Below are positions 8,205-17,554 of a stretch of DNA of 64,000 nt, in pieces. The stretch's first letter is position 1. Each line of letters starts with the position of its first letter. The stretch comes from Burkholderia pyrrocinia (GTDB taxonomy: Bacteria; Pseudomonadota; Gammaproteobacteria; Burkholderiales; Burkholderiaceae). The DNA is taken from positions 2,790,001 through 2,854,000 of the forward strand of contig NZ_CP094459.1 of the NCBI RefSeq assembly GCF_022809715.1, read 5' to 3'. Below the pieces are notes generated by a model. That model did no database searches, was not told the DNA's origin, and saw nothing but the letters and a program-made list of their open reading frames with translations. The translations under genes and the position numbers were made by a program.

Positions 8205-9392
8205 TCAGACCACGGTAATCGCGAGCGCGCTTTCGCGGTAGTGCTTCGCGGCCTTGTCGGTTTCGCCGAGTTGCTCGAACAGACGCGCGAGCGCGCGATG
8301 CGCACGCACCTTCAGCGCCTCGTTGTCGGCCAGCTTCAGCGCCGCTTCGAGGAACGCTTGCGCCTTGCCCCACAGTTGCTGCTGCTGGCAGAGACGGCCG
8401 AGCGCGAACAGCAGGTCGGCATCCTCCGGGTGATCCTTCTTCCACCCTTCCGCCTTCTGGATCAGCGGCAGCGCATCGGCGCCGGCCGTGTCCGGGTAAC
8501 GGCGCAGCAGGCGTGCATCCCAGTTGTGCGCGAGCGCTTCCTCGACGATGCGGCGCGCTTCGTTGCGACGCTCGAGCGGCACGAGCAGGTCGGCCGCGAG
8601 ATCGGCAAGACGCGGCGACTGGCGCTCGACCGGCGACAGCGACTGCCACACCTCGAGCAGCGCGTCCGGATCGTGCCGGCGTTCGCGCAGCAGGTTTTCC
8701 GCGGCCTGCTGGCGCAGCCGCACGGCCGCGGCCGGATGCAGCGCCTCGCGCTTCTCGAGCGCCTTCGCGAGCTTCAGCACCTCGGCCCAGTTCTTCAACT
8801 GCTGCTGCGCGCGCAGCGCAACCTGCTGCGCATGGATGCGCTTGCCGCCCGCCTGCATGTCGGCCAGCGCGGCAAGCGCGCCGTCGGCATCGCGCGCGTC
8901 CGCGCGCATGTCGGCCGCGGCGAGCAGCCGTGCGTCCTGCCATTCGGGCGCGTCGACCTTCGACAGCCAGTCGTCGCGGCGCGTGTACTCGTGCATCCGG
9001 TGCGCGGCAGTGGCCGCGACGAGACTCGCGGCACCCAGGTTCGCGTCGACCGACAGCGCGTCACGCGCGGCCTTCTCCGCGCGCGAGAACCGGCCCGCGT
9101 ACAGGTTCGAGATGGCATCGCGCAGCGACGCCTGTGCCTTCTCGTTGCGCGAACGCGCACGATACGCGGCGACCCGCTGCGGCATGCGCCAGATGTTGCG
9201 CACGATGCGCAGCAGCGCATACACGACGATGAACAGCACGACGATGGCGATCACGAACAGGTTCAGCGACACGTCGATCCGGTACGGCGGATAGACGAGC
9301 AGCACCTGCCCCGCGTCGAAACGGCCGAAGGTGGCGAGCGCCGCGGCGATCGCGAACAGGACCGCGAGCCAGACGATTCCTCGAAGCGTCAT
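8205..9392 (-). CDS. hemY: HemY-like porphyrin-biosynthesis-associated TPR membrane protein
   Basis: 395 residues. Two hydrophobic segments (about residues 5-22 and 40-62) anchor the protein, bracketing LVYPPYRIDVSLN, typical of proteobacterial HemY. The rest is helical TPR-like repeats exposed to the cytoplasm or periplasm. This is the gammaproteobacterial/betaproteobacterial HemY of unknown biochemical role encoded with hemC and hemD, not the Bacillus protoporphyrinogen oxidase of the same name. It is the last gene of the haem operon: its ATG is 2 nt after the hemDX stop. Confidence 0.88.
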   Translation of the reverse strand: MTLRGIVWLAVLFAIAAALATFGRFDAGQVLLVYPPYRIDVSLNLFVIAIVVLFIVVYALLRIVRNIWRMPQRVAAYRARSRNEKAQASLRDAISNLYAGRFSRAEKAARDALSVDANLGAASLVAATAAHRMHEYTRRDDWLSKVDAPEWQDARLLAAADMRADARDADGALAALADMQAGGKRIHAQQVALRAQQQLKNWAEVLKLAKALEKREALHPAAAVRLRQQAAENLLRERRHDPDALLEVWQSLSPVERQSPRLADLAADLLVPLERRNEARRIVEEALAHNWDARLLRRYPDTAGADALPLIQKAEGWKKDHPEDADLLFALGRLCQQQQLWGKAQAFLEAALKLADNEALKVRAHRALARLFEQLGETDKAAKHYRESALAITVV

Positions 9393-9394
9393 CG

Positions 9395-11365
9395 TTACCC
9401 CCGGCTCTTGAACTGCTGAACGGCGTTCAGGCTGGTGTTCAGGTTCGGCACCGCGACCGTCAGCGATGCGCCGTCAACCTGCTTGAGCAGATCCTCGACG
9501 GTCTGCGTGTCCTTCGACGCCTGATCGAAATACTTCCCGAGCGACGCCTGCGCGGCGTGCAGGTCGGCCTTCATCGCGCTGTCGTTGCGCGCGAGCAGCG
9601 ACAGCCGTGCGGTGAGCAGGCGCAGCTTCACGTTCTCGCGCACGAAGTAGCCCTGGTCGGGCGACGCGAGCATCGCGTCCGCGTTGTCGATCCGGCGCAC
9701 CTGCACGAGGCCCTTCAACTGCTGACCGAGGCCGGCCGAGAAGTCGTGCCACCAGACCTTCCAGCGCGGCGCGCCGGCCACGGCCGTCGATGCGGCGTCG
9801 GCCGGCGCGGCCTTCGGCGCCGCATGCGGCACGATCGCCTCGCCGGACAGCGGCAGCGCGTCGATCTTGGCGATCGCGTCGTCGAGCTTGATCGCGAGGC
9901 CCGTGAGATCGGCCGCCGGCGCGGCCTTCAGCTTCTCGATGTCCAGCGCGAGCGCCTTGCGCACCGTGACGGCCTGCGCGCTCTGCGACGTCGCGAGACG
10001 CGCGTCGGCGTTCTGCAGCGCGATCAGCGCGAGCTGCGTGTTGCCCGTCAGCTGAAGCTGCTGGCTCGCGCTCGACAGCATCTGGTCGACTTCCTCGAGC
10101 ATCCACGCATCGCGGTTGCGCGACAGGTCCTGATATTGCTGCTGCAATGCCTGCTGCGCGCTCTGCGCGTCGGCGAGCTTGCCGTCGAGCTGCGCGAGCT
10201 GCGTGTCCACCTGGTGCGTGCTCGCGAGCGCCTGCTCGGTCTTCATGCGCGTCTCGGCCGTCTGCGCGTCGAGCGCCTTCTGGCGCGCGACGAACGTGCC
10301 GTCGAGCCGGTCGATCTTGCGGTTCAGCGCATAGCCGCCGACGCCCGCCGCGCAGCCGACCACGACGACGACGAACCACAGCAGCGCACTGCCGCCGCGG
10401 CGCGCGCGCGGCTCGGGCGCAAGATAAGGAGGACTGGACGGCGGTGCGGATGCAGCGGCCGGCTGGGAAGCGACGCTTTTGGAATCGTTGGTATCTGTCA
10501 TGCGTTTAGTCACCGGTGCGGCTGTCGCCGGTTGGACGGCCTCGTCGGCCATCGTTCGAAACGCGCGGACGATGCGCTCATCGCCCGCGCCGGTCAGCGT
10601 AATCCTATCAAAACCCAATGCGCGCGCGGTCTGCTCGATCCGCGGGTGCGGCGTCACGAGCGGCGCATGCTTCAGCGCGTCGATTTCGGCATCGTTCAGG
10701 TGCGCCCGCGCGAGTTCGTGCAGGTTGCGCACGCCTTCCGAGCTCGTGACGAGCCACGCATGCGGTGCGCCGTCGAGCAGCGCATGCACGCGCTCCCATG
10801 CGCCGACGCGCGGCTCGGGCACGACGCGCCGGTACGCGGCGACGAGCGTGACGTCCGCGCCGGCCTCGCGCAGCCGGTCTGCAAGCCATTCGCGCCCGCC
10901 GTCGCCGCGCACGATCAGCACGCGCTTGCCCGCCAGCGCCTGCGCGCCGCCGAACGCGGCCTCGATGCACGCGAACAGGCTTTCCGAATCGTAACGGGGC
11001 ACGCCGCCGTCGGCCGGCGCGTGCGGCGCGATCACGCGATGCGCGGGCGCGGCGATGCCGTGCCGCTCCAGCGCCGCGACGCTGCCGGGCCCGACCACGC
11101 CGACCGGCAGCGCGTTCGGCCAGATCGCGCCGTACTGCGCGAGCGCGCGGTCGATCGCGTTCGGCGACACGAAAATCACGAGCGCGTAGTCGGCAAGCGC
11201 CGCGAACGCGGCGTCGAGCGGCGCCGGATCGTCGACCGGCGCGATGTCGATCAGCGGGAATTCGAGCACGTCGCAGCCGGCATCGGCCAGTTGCGACGCA
11301 AGCGCGTCCGACTGGCCGTCCGGGCGCGTCAGGACAGCGGTGAACGCGCGCGCGCCGCCCGCCAT
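9395..11365 (-). CDS. hemDX: Fused uroporphyrinogen-III synthase / HemX membrane protein
   Basis: A 656-residue two-domain protein. Residues 1-265 are HemD, which cyclises hydroxymethylbilane to uroporphyrinogen III (note AVLTRPDGQSDALA at the start and VTSSEGVRNLHEL near 206). A linker rich in Pro/Ala/Ser leads to a single membrane span near residues 325-347, then an Ala/Gln-rich coiled coil and the HemX domain (QGYFVRENVKLRLLTARLSLLARND). HemX's function is not established. In many gammaproteobacteria hemD and hemX are separate adjacent genes; here they are one frame with no stop between them. The ATG shares one base with the hemC stop (TGATG), implying coupled translation. Confidence 0.93.
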   Translation of the reverse strand: MAGGARAFTAVLTRPDGQSDALASQLADAGCDVLEFPLIDIAPVDDPAPLDAAFAALADYALVIFVSPNAIDRALAQYGAIWPNALPVGVVGPGSVAALERHGIAAPAHRVIAPHAPADGGVPRYDSESLFACIEAAFGGAQALAGKRVLIVRGDGGREWLADRLREAGADVTLVAAYRRVVPEPRVGAWERVHALLDGAPHAWLVTSSEGVRNLHELARAHLNDAEIDALKHAPLVTPHPRIEQTARALGFDRITLTGAGDERIVRAFRTMADEAVQPATAAPVTKRMTDTNDSKSVASQPAAASAPPSSPPYLAPEPRARRGGSALLWFVVVVVGCAAGVGGYALNRKIDRLDGTFVARQKALDAQTAETRMKTEQALASTHQVDTQLAQLDGKLADAQSAQQALQQQYQDLSRNRDAWMLEEVDQMLSSASQQLQLTGNTQLALIALQNADARLATSQSAQAVTVRKALALDIEKLKAAPAADLTGLAIKLDDAIAKIDALPLSGEAIVPHAAPKAAPADAASTAVAGAPRWKVWWHDFSAGLGQQLKGLVQVRRIDNADAMLASPDQGYFVRENVKLRLLTARLSLLARNDSAMKADLHAAQASLGKYFDQASKDTQTVEDLLKQVDGASLTVAVPNLNTSLNAVQQFKSRG

Positions 11366-12366
11366 CAGGCGTCGCCCTTGCCGGCCTGCGAGCCGGCGAG
11401 CAGCGCCTTGACGATGTCGAGCGCGCCTTGCGCCTCGAGCTCGTCGGACACCGCGCGGCCGAGCGCGAGCGCATCGGCGACGGTCATGACGGCTCCGCAC
11501 TCCTCGGCCGTCAGCACACGCTTGCCGTCGGTCGTCGACACGCGGCCCGTCAGATACAGTTCGCCCGCGCGCCACACCGCGTGCGCGGCAAGCGGCACCT
11601 CGCAGCTGCCGCCGAGCGCGCGCGACACCATCCGCTCGGCTTCGACCGCGAGCGCGGTCCGCGGATCGTGCAGCGGCGCGAGCCATGCGGCGACGTCGTC
11701 GCGGTGCGCGGCGATCTCGATGCCGAGCGCACCCTGCCCGGCCGCGGGCGGGCTGGTCTCGACGTCGAGCAGTGTGCGGATCCGCGCTTCGAGGCCGAGG
11801 CGCTTCAGGCCGGCGGCCGCGAGAATGATCGCCGCGTAGTCGCCGCGGTCGAGCTTCGCGAGGCGCGTATCGAGATTGCCGCGCAGCGGCAGCACGTCGA
11901 GGTGCGGATAGCGCGCGCGCAGCATCGCTTCGCGGCGCAGGCTCGACGTGCCGACGACCGCGCCGGCCGGCAGCGCGTCGAGCGACGCGTAGTCGTTCGA
12001 CACGAACGCGTCGCGCGGGTCCTCGCGCTCCATGATCGCGGCAAGCGAGAAGCCGTCGGGCAGCGCCATCGGCACGTCCTTCAGCGAATGCACGGCGAGA
12101 TCGGCGCGGCCGTCGGCCAGCGCGCTCTCCAGTTCCTTCACGAACAGGCCCTTGCCGCCGACCTTCGACAGCGTGCGATCGAGAATCTGGTCGCCGCGAG
12201 TCGTCATCCCGAGGATTTTCACGTCACAAGCTGGATATAATTTGCGCAGCGCATCACGTACATGTTCGGCTTGCCACATCGCCAGGCGGCTCTCGCGCGA
12301 AGCAATCGTCAACGTCGCGGGCGGCTGTGCCTGTTGCGGCCCGGCCGCAAGGGTCTCGGAATTCAT
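11365..12366 (-). CDS. hemC: Hydroxymethylbilane synthase (porphobilinogen deaminase)
   Basis: 333 residues. It polymerises four porphobilinogens into hydroxymethylbilane, the substrate of HemD encoded next. Signatures are intact: [39 protein letters not shown], the catalytic-Asp region, [11 protein letters not shown], and [14 protein letters not shown], whose Cys carries the dipyrromethane cofactor. The start at 12366 gives a short Gln/Pro-rich leader before the conserved region. It is the first gene of the hemC-hemDX-hemY operon and is divergent from ppc with about 200 bp between them, which must hold both promoters. Confidence 0.97.
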   Translation of the reverse strand: MNSETLAAGPQQAQPPATLTIASRESRLAMWQAEHVRDALRKLYPACDVKILGMTTRGDQILDRTLSKVGGKGLFVKELESALADGRADLAVHSLKDVPMALPDGFSLAAIMEREDPRDAFVSNDYASLDALPAGAVVGTSSLRREAMLRARYPHLDVLPLRGNLDTRLAKLDRGDYAAIILAAAGLKRLGLEARIRTLLDVETSPPAAGQGALGIEIAAHRDDVAAWLAPLHDPRTALAVEAERMVSRALGGSCEVPLAAHAVWRAGELYLTGRVSTTDGKRVLTAEECGAVMTVADALALGRAVSDELEAQGALDIVKALLAGSQAGKGDA

Positions 12367-12573
12367 TGCTGGAACATCGAAGGACGGGATTGAAGACCGA
12401 ACAATGGTAGCACGCACGCCCCGGCCCGCCCGGGCCCGGAGCCTGCGCCCGGCCGGCCGCCGAGCGGGTCGCGGCGCCGATGCGCGGATGTGCCGCACGT
12501 AGCTGGTTGCTTGACCGCAGTTCCCGCAGTTTCGCAGTTCCTTTTGACTCGAGCTTTCCCAAGGAAACCCATC

Positions 12574-15500
12574 GTGAAGTCTTCCGGATCGGCGCGTACG
12601 GCGCGCCGCAATGCTGCCCTGTCCTCCTCCGACGCCCCGACGGACACCGTCGCCACCGCCGCGAACGGCCGTGCGAAAACGGCAACGAAACCGAAAGACC
12701 CGATACGTCAGACAAAACGCACGACGAAAGCCGCCGGCCCCGCTGCCCGCAAGGCCGGCGCGCCGAAGTCCGGCACGCGCACGCGCGAGGACAAGGACGG
12801 CCCGCTGTTCGAGGACATCCGCTTCCTCGGCCGCCTGCTCGGCGACGTCGTGCGCGAGCAGGAAGGCGACACCGTGTTCGACGTCGTCGAGACGATCCGC
12901 CAGACCGCGGTCAAGTTCCGCCGCGAGGACGACAGCGAAGCCGCGCAGACGCTCGAGAAGAAGCTGCGCAAGCTGACGCCGGAGCAGACGGTGAGCGTCG
13001 TGCGCGCGTTCAGCTATTTCTCGCATCTCGCGAACATCGCGGAAGACCGCCATCACAACCGCCGCCGCCGCATCCACGCGCTGGCCGGCTCCGCGCCGCA
13101 GCCCGGCACGGTCGCGTATGCGCTCGATCAGCTGAAGACGACCGGCAACGCGTCGAAGCGCCTGCTGCAGCGCTTCTTCGACGATGCGCTGATCGTGCCG
13201 GTGCTGACCGCGCACCCGACCGAGGTGCAGCGCAAGAGCATCCTCGACGCGCAGCACGACATCGCGCGCCTGCTCGCCGAGCGCGACCAGGAGCTGACCG
13301 CGCGCGAACGCCAGCACAACGAATCGATGCTGCGTGCGCGCGTGACCGCGCTGTGGCAGACGCGCATGCTGCGCGACGCGCGCCTGACGGTCGGCGACGA
13401 GATCGAGAACGCGCTGTCGTACTACCGCGCGACCTTCCTCGACGAGCTGCCCGCGCTGTACGGCGACATCGAGGCCGCGCTCGCCGAGCACGGCCTGTCC
13501 GCGCGCGTGCCCGCGTTCTTCCAGATGGGCAGCTGGATCGGCGGCGATCGCGACGGCAACCCGAACGTGACGGCGCCGACGCTCGACGAGGCGATCAACC
13601 GCCAGGCCGCGGTGATCCTCGAGCACTATCTGGAACAGGTGCACAAGCTCGGCGCCGAGCTGTCGGTGTCGAACCTGCTGGTCGGCGCGAGCGATGGCGT
13701 GAAGGCGCTCGCGGCCGCCTCGCCCGACCAGTCGCCGCACCGCGTCGACGAACCGTATCGCCGCGCGCTGATCGGCATCTACACGCGCCTTGCCGCGAGC
13801 GCACGCGTGCGCCTGGGCGAAGGCACGGTGCCCGTGCGCAGCGCGGGCCGCGGCGCGCCGCCCGTGCGCGCGATCCCGTATGAGGATTCCGAAGCGTTCG
13901 TCGCGGACCTGAAGGTGCTGACCGCGTCGCTCGACGAACACCACGGCACGTCGCTCGCCGCGCCGCGCCTCGCGCCGCTCGTGCGCGCGGCCGAAGTGTT
14001 CGGCTTCCATCTCGCGAGCATCGACCTGCGCCAGAGCTCCGACATCCATGAAGCGGTGGTCGCCGAGCTGTTCGCGCGCGCGGGCGTCGAGGCCGACTAC
14101 GCGGCGCTCGCCGAGGAAGACAAACTCCGCGTGCTGCTCGCCGCGCTCGCCGATCCGCGCCCGCTGCGCTCGCCGTACTTCGAATACTCGGCGCTCGCGC
14201 AGAGCGAGCTCGGCGTGTTCGAGAAGGCGCGCGAGGTGCGCGCGCAATTCGGCGCGCGCGCGGTGCGCAACTACATCATTTCGCATACGGAAACCGTCAG
14301 CGACCTCGTCGAGGTGCTGCTGCTGCAGAAGGAGACGGGGCTGCTCGAAGGCGCGCTCGGCGTGCCCGGCGGCCATGCGAGGAACAGCCTGATGGTGATT
14401 CCGCTGTTCGAGACGATCCCCGACCTGCGCGACGCGTCGCGCATCATGCGCGAATACTTCGCACTGCCGGGCGTCGACGCGCTGATCGCGCACCAGGGCG
14501 CCGAGCAGGAAGTGATGCTCGGCTACTCGGACAGCAACAAGGACGGCGGCTTCCTCACGTCGAACTGGGAGCTGTATCGCGCGGAACTCGCGCTCGTCGA
14601 CCTGTTCCGCGACCGCAAGATCACGCTGCGGCTGTTCCACGGCCGCGGCGGCACGGTCGGCCGCGGCGGCGGCCCGACCTACCAGGCGATCCTGTCGCAG
14701 CCGCCGGGCACCGTGAACGGCCAGATCCGCCTGACCGAACAGGGCGAGGTGATCGCGAGCAAGTTCGCGAACCCCGAGATCGGCCGGCGCAACCTCGAGA
14801 CGGTCGTCGCCGCGACGCTCGAGGCGTCGCTGCTGCCGCAGTCGAACGCCCCTGCGCAACTGCCCGCGTTCGAGGCTGCGATGCAGACGCTGTCCGACTC
14901 GGCGATGGCCGCGTACCGCGCGCTCGTCTATGAAACGCCGGGCTTCACCGACTACTTCTTCTCGTCGACGCCGATCACCGAGATCGCCGAGCTGAACATC
15001 GGCAGCCGCCCGGCTTCGCGCAAGCTGCAGGATCCGAAGCAGCGCAAGATCGAGGATCTGCGCGCGATTCCGTGGGGCTTCTCGTGGGGCCAGTGCCGGC
15101 TGCTGCTGACGGGCTGGTACGGCTTCGGCAGCGCGGTGAGCGCGTATCTCGACGGCGCGCAGGATGAAGCCGAGCGCACGAAGCGCGTCGCGCTGCTGAA
15201 GAAGATGAACAAGACCTGGCCGTTCTTCTCGAACCTGATGTCGAACATGGACATGGTGCTGGCGAAGACCGACCTCGCGGTCGCGTCGCGCTACGCGCAG
15301 CTCGTCTCCGACCGCAAGCTGCGCAAGCACGTGTTCGAGCGGATCGTCGCGGAATGGGAACGCACGTCGAACGCGCTGGCGGAAATCACCGGGCAAGAAG
15401 GCCGCCTCGCGACCAACCCGCTGCTCGCGCGCTCGATCAAGAACCGCTTCCCGTATCTCGATCCGCTGAACCACCTGCAGGTCGAGCTGATCAAGCGCCA

Positions 15501-15588
15501 CCGCGCGGGCGACACGAACGCGCGGCTGCGCCGCGGGATTCACCTGACGATCAACGGGATCGCGGCCGGCCTGCGCAACACGGGCTGA
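12574..15588 (+). CDS. ppc: Phosphoenolpyruvate carboxylase with Lys/Thr/Ala-rich N-terminal extension
   Basis: 1004 residues from the GTG at 12574, which has AAGGAAA 6 nt upstream; no ATG fits. It carboxylates PEP with bicarbonate to oxaloacetate, feeding the TCA cycle. Catalytic regions are complete: [13 protein letters not shown] (essential His), [34 protein letters not shown], and the invariant C-terminal RNTG. The first ~75 residues before [19 protein letters not shown] are low-complexity and basic (many Lys, Thr, Ala, Arg) and are absent from E. coli Ppc. An ATG further upstream is not expected, since the leader lies in the divergent promoter. Confidence 0.97.
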   Translation: MKSSGSARTARRNAALSSSDAPTDTVATAANGRAKTATKPKDPIRQTKRTTKAAGPAARKAGAPKSGTRTREDKDGPLFEDIRFLGRLLGDVVREQEGDTVFDVVETIRQTAVKFRREDDSEAAQTLEKKLRKLTPEQTVSVVRAFSYFSHLANIAEDRHHNRRRRIHALAGSAPQPGTVAYALDQLKTTGNASKRLLQRFFDDALIVPVLTAHPTEVQRKSILDAQHDIARLLAERDQELTARERQHNESMLRARVTALWQTRMLRDARLTVGDEIENALSYYRATFLDELPALYGDIEAALAEHGLSARVPAFFQMGSWIGGDRDGNPNVTAPTLDEAINRQAAVILEHYLEQVHKLGAELSVSNLLVGASDGVKALAAASPDQSPHRVDEPYRRALIGIYTRLAASARVRLGEGTVPVRSAGRGAPPVRAIPYEDSEAFVADLKVLTASLDEHHGTSLAAPRLAPLVRAAEVFGFHLASIDLRQSSDIHEAVVAELFARAGVEADYAALAEEDKLRVLLAALADPRPLRSPYFEYSALAQSELGVFEKAREVRAQFGARAVRNYIISHTETVSDLVEVLLLQKETGLLEGALGVPGGHARNSLMVIPLFETIPDLRDASRIMREYFALPGVDALIAHQGAEQEVMLGYSDSNKDGGFLTSNWELYRAELALVDLFRDRKITLRLFHGRGGTVGRGGGPTYQAILSQPPGTVNGQIRLTEQGEVIASKFANPEIGRRNLETVVAATLEASLLPQSNAPAQLPAFEAAMQTLSDSAMAAYRALVYETPGFTDYFFSSTPITEIAELNIGSRPASRKLQDPKQRKIEDLRAIPWGFSWGQCRLLLTGWYGFGSAVSAYLDGAQDEAERTKRVALLKKMNKTWPFFSNLMSNMDMVLAKTDLAVASRYAQLVSDRKLRKHVFERIVAEWERTSNALAEITGQEGRLATNPLLARSIKNRFPYLDPLNHLQVELIKRHRAGDTNARLRRGIHLTINGIAAGLRNTG

Positions 15589-15628
15589 TCCGCATGCGGC
15601 GCGGGCCCGTTCCGCGCCGGCCGATCGC

Positions 15629-15676
15629 AAAAGCCGCGCTACGCCACCGTACCCACGGTGCGTAGCGCGGCTTTTT
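15629..15676. terminator. Bidirectional terminator between ppc and the methyltransferase
   Basis: A 21-bp stem with one bulged C: AAAAGCCGCGCTACG...CACCGT pairs with ACGGTG...CGTAGCGCGGCTTTT, and the plus strand continues in a T-run to 15676. The A-run on the other side serves the convergent minus-strand gene. Confidence 0.85.
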
Positions 15677-15725
15677 TCATCGGAAGGCCGCACGGCACAC
15701 CGGCGTGCCGCGCCGGCCGGCCCGG

Positions 15726-16478
15726 TCAATGCGCGTCGATCAGCAGCGCGTCGTGTTCGAACGAACCGTCGGGCCGCACCGCGTAATAGCCGCGCACCTC
15801 GTCGGGTGCGTGTGCCCACAGCGCGCGAATGCCGGCGACGCTGTCGGCCGGCGTGCGGATGCGCGCGACCCACGTGTCGAAATCGATCGGCAGCCGCCAG
15901 CGGCTATGCACGTGCGCGTCGAAACCGGCATCGCGGAACATCGCGAGCCATTCGTCCGCGCGGTAGTCGCGCACGTGCGACGCGTCGCGCAGCACTTCGG
16001 CGGCCTGCAGGTACGTGTCGAGCAGCGGATGGTCGTTGCCCGCAATGTCGATCATCAGCACGCGGCCGCCCGGTTTCAGCACGCGGCGCACCTCGGCGAG
16101 CGCCGCGCGCATGTCGTGCCAGTGGTGCGCGCTCATCCGGCTCACGACCCAGTCGAACGTCGCCGTGTCGAACGGCAGCCGTTCCGCCGGGCCCTGCTGC
16201 GTGCGGATGTTCGCGAGCCCGCGCTCGCGCGCGGCCGCATCGACGGTCGCGAGCATCGGTGCGGCGAGATCGTATGCGACCACGTCGCGCACGTGCGGCG
16301 CGACCGCGAAGCTCGCGTGGCCGGCACCGCAGCCGAGATCGAGCACGGCGGCATCGGGCGTCGCGCGCACCGCGTCGGCGAGCGTCTGCAGATCGGCGCC
16401 CGTCGCGTGGACCGTGCTGGTCAGATAGGCGGCGGCCGTCGTGCCGAATGCGTCGGCGACCTGGTCGTGGTGTTTCAT
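15726..16478 (-). CDS. SAM-dependent class I methyltransferase (UbiE/Methyltransf_11 type)
   Basis: 250 residues with a typical class I methyltransferase core: motif [17 protein letters not shown] near residue 46, the acidic residue ending strand 2 ([11 protein letters not shown]), GPAERLPFD, and [16 protein letters not shown] (motif III). The acceptor substrate is unknown; the family includes both small-molecule and quinone methylases. The ATG is preceded by AAAGGAG. Directly upstream lies the third copy of the palindromic leader repeat, and beyond it the divergent MmyB-like regulator gene, a possible controller. Confidence 0.88.
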   Translation of the reverse strand: MKHHDQVADAFGTTAAAYLTSTVHATGADLQTLADAVRATPDAAVLDLGCGAGHASFAVAPHVRDVVAYDLAAPMLATVDAAARERGLANIRTQQGPAERLPFDTATFDWVVSRMSAHHWHDMRAALAEVRRVLKPGGRVLMIDIAGNDHPLLDTYLQAAEVLRDASHVRDYRADEWLAMFRDAGFDAHVHSRWRLPIDFDTWVARIRTPADSVAGIRALWAHAPDEVRGYYAVRPDGSFEHDALLIDAH

Positions 16479-16493
16479 CGTTCGCTCCTTTGT

Positions 16494-16569
16494 GCTGTCG
16501 ACCGGAGTGGGCGCTTCGGCACTTGTGTCGGCTGGAGTAAGTGCTTCAGCACTTACTCCAGCCCCATGC
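16494..16569 (-). repeat. Tandem palindromic leader repeat, copy C (before the methyltransferase)
   Basis: On the minus strand this reads GCATGGGG, then a perfect palindrome at 16530-16563 with 16-bp arms (GGCTGGAGTAAGTGCT and AGCACTTACTCCAGCC, two-base spacer), then a weaker second unit ending GGTCGACAG. It is the same architecture as copies A and B, with compensating base changes in the arms. It ends 16 bp before the methyltransferase ATG. Confidence 0.8.
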
Positions 16570-16646
16570 TTCGCATCCGGCCCCTGCAACGCGTTTTGTG
16601 GGACGCCCGCTGCCTGCCAGCGCGCGAGCCGCTACAATAGGCTTGC

Positions 16647-16660
16647 GTTTGTACCAGTAC
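16647..16660. promoter_or_regulatory. Palindromic operator candidate upstream of the MmyB-like regulator
   Basis: TTGTAC-CA-GTACAA is an exact inverted repeat with a 2-bp spacer. A TACAAT hexamer lies 10 bp upstream (16631-16636), so the palindrome would cover the transcription start region of the regulator gene. Autoregulation is a guess. Confidence 0.4.
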
Positions 16661-16738
16661 AAGTTAAGCAGTTATTCTGGTATTCGATACACCTGTCTGA
16701 TCGTTGCCGCATCCTCGCTTCCACTTCGCCGTTTCCGC

Positions 16739-17548
16739 ATGAACCAGCCGTCCTCCGCCCCTGTCCCGCCGCTCGACGCCACGCCCGCCCGCGCGCTCGG
16801 CGAATTCATCCGCGCCCACCGCGAGCGGCTGTCGCCGCAGGCCGTCGGCCTGCCGCCCGGCCCGCGCCGCCGCACGCCGGGGCTGCGGCGCGAGGAAGTT
16901 GCGCAACTGTGCGGCGTCAGCCCGACCTGGTACACGTGGATCGAACAGGGTCGCCCGGTGTCGGCGTCGGCCGACGCGCTCGCACGAATCGCCGTCGCGC
17001 TGCAATTGTCGAAGGCCGAGCGCGCGTACCTGTTCGAACTGGCCGCGCAGCGCGATCCCGCCGAGCCCGACGTCGCGGGCGGCGACCTGCCGCCGACGCT
17101 CGCCGCGACCGTCGCGGCGATCGCGACACCCGCGTACGTGCTCGACCGGCAATGGAACGCGCTCGCGTGGAACGCGCCGGCCGCCTCGCTGTTTTCCGGC
17201 TGGCTCGACGGCGAGCACGACCGCAACCTGCTGCGCTTCACGTTCATGTCGCCGGCCGCGCGCACGCTGATCGTCGACTGGGAAACCCGCGCGCGGCGGC
17301 TCGCGGCCGAATTCCGCGCCGATTCGATCCGCCACCTGGCCGACGCGCCGACCCGCGCGCTGATCGACGCGCTGACTGCCGGCAGCGACGCGTTCGCGCA
17401 GTACTGGGCGTCGCAGGACGTGTTCGAGCGCGAAGGCGGCCTGCGCGAATTCGACCATCCGGCCGACGGCCGCCTCGTGTACCAGCAGATCACACTGAAG
17501 CCCGCGCACCGCGAGGACCTGAAGCTGGTCGTACTGGTGCGCGACTGA
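16739..17548 (+). CDS. MmyB-like helix-turn-helix transcriptional regulator
   Basis: 269 residues. An XRE-type HTH occupies residues 20-85 (LGEFIRAHRERLSP ... RRTPGLRREEVAQLCGVSPT WYTWIEQG), with the RRTPGLRREEVA signature of the MmyB group. The remainder is the MmyB ligand-binding PAS-like domain (VLDRQWNALAWNAPAASLF, then LLRFTFMSPAARTLIVDWE). Such proteins bind fatty-acid-like ligands in the structurally known members. It is divergent from the SAM methyltransferase gene and convergent, with only 6 bp between stops, with the two-domain pilus protein. The ATG at 16739 is chosen because it precedes the conserved region closely. Confidence 0.88.
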   Translation: MNQPSSAPVPPLDATPARALGEFIRAHRERLSPQAVGLPPGPRRRTPGLRREEVAQLCGVSPTWYTWIEQGRPVSASADALARIAVALQLSKAERAYLFELAAQRDPAEPDVAGGDLPPTLAATVAAIATPAYVLDRQWNALAWNAPAASLFSGWLDGEHDRNLLRFTFMSPAARTLIVDWETRARRLAAEFRADSIRHLADAPTRALIDALTAGSDAFAQYWASQDVFEREGGLREFDHPADGRLVYQQITLKPAHREDLKLVVLVRD

Positions 17549-17554
17549 GCCGGC

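Noticed and set aside
12400..15873. Very long minus-strand open frame opposite ppc, continuous with hemC
   Set aside because: It is antisense to the well-supported ppc gene and its translation is Arg/Ala/Glu-rich without any family motif. Open antisense frames are expected at this G+C content; hemC itself starts at 12366.
3591..16738. Leader repeats as insertion-sequence or transposon ends
   Set aside because: There is no transposase, no target-site duplication that I can see, and the copies are oriented to gene starts instead of flanking a segment.
17549..17554. A terminator between the MmyB-like gene and the convergent adhesin gene
   Set aside because: Only 6 bp separate the stops and no hairpin with a T-run is visible.
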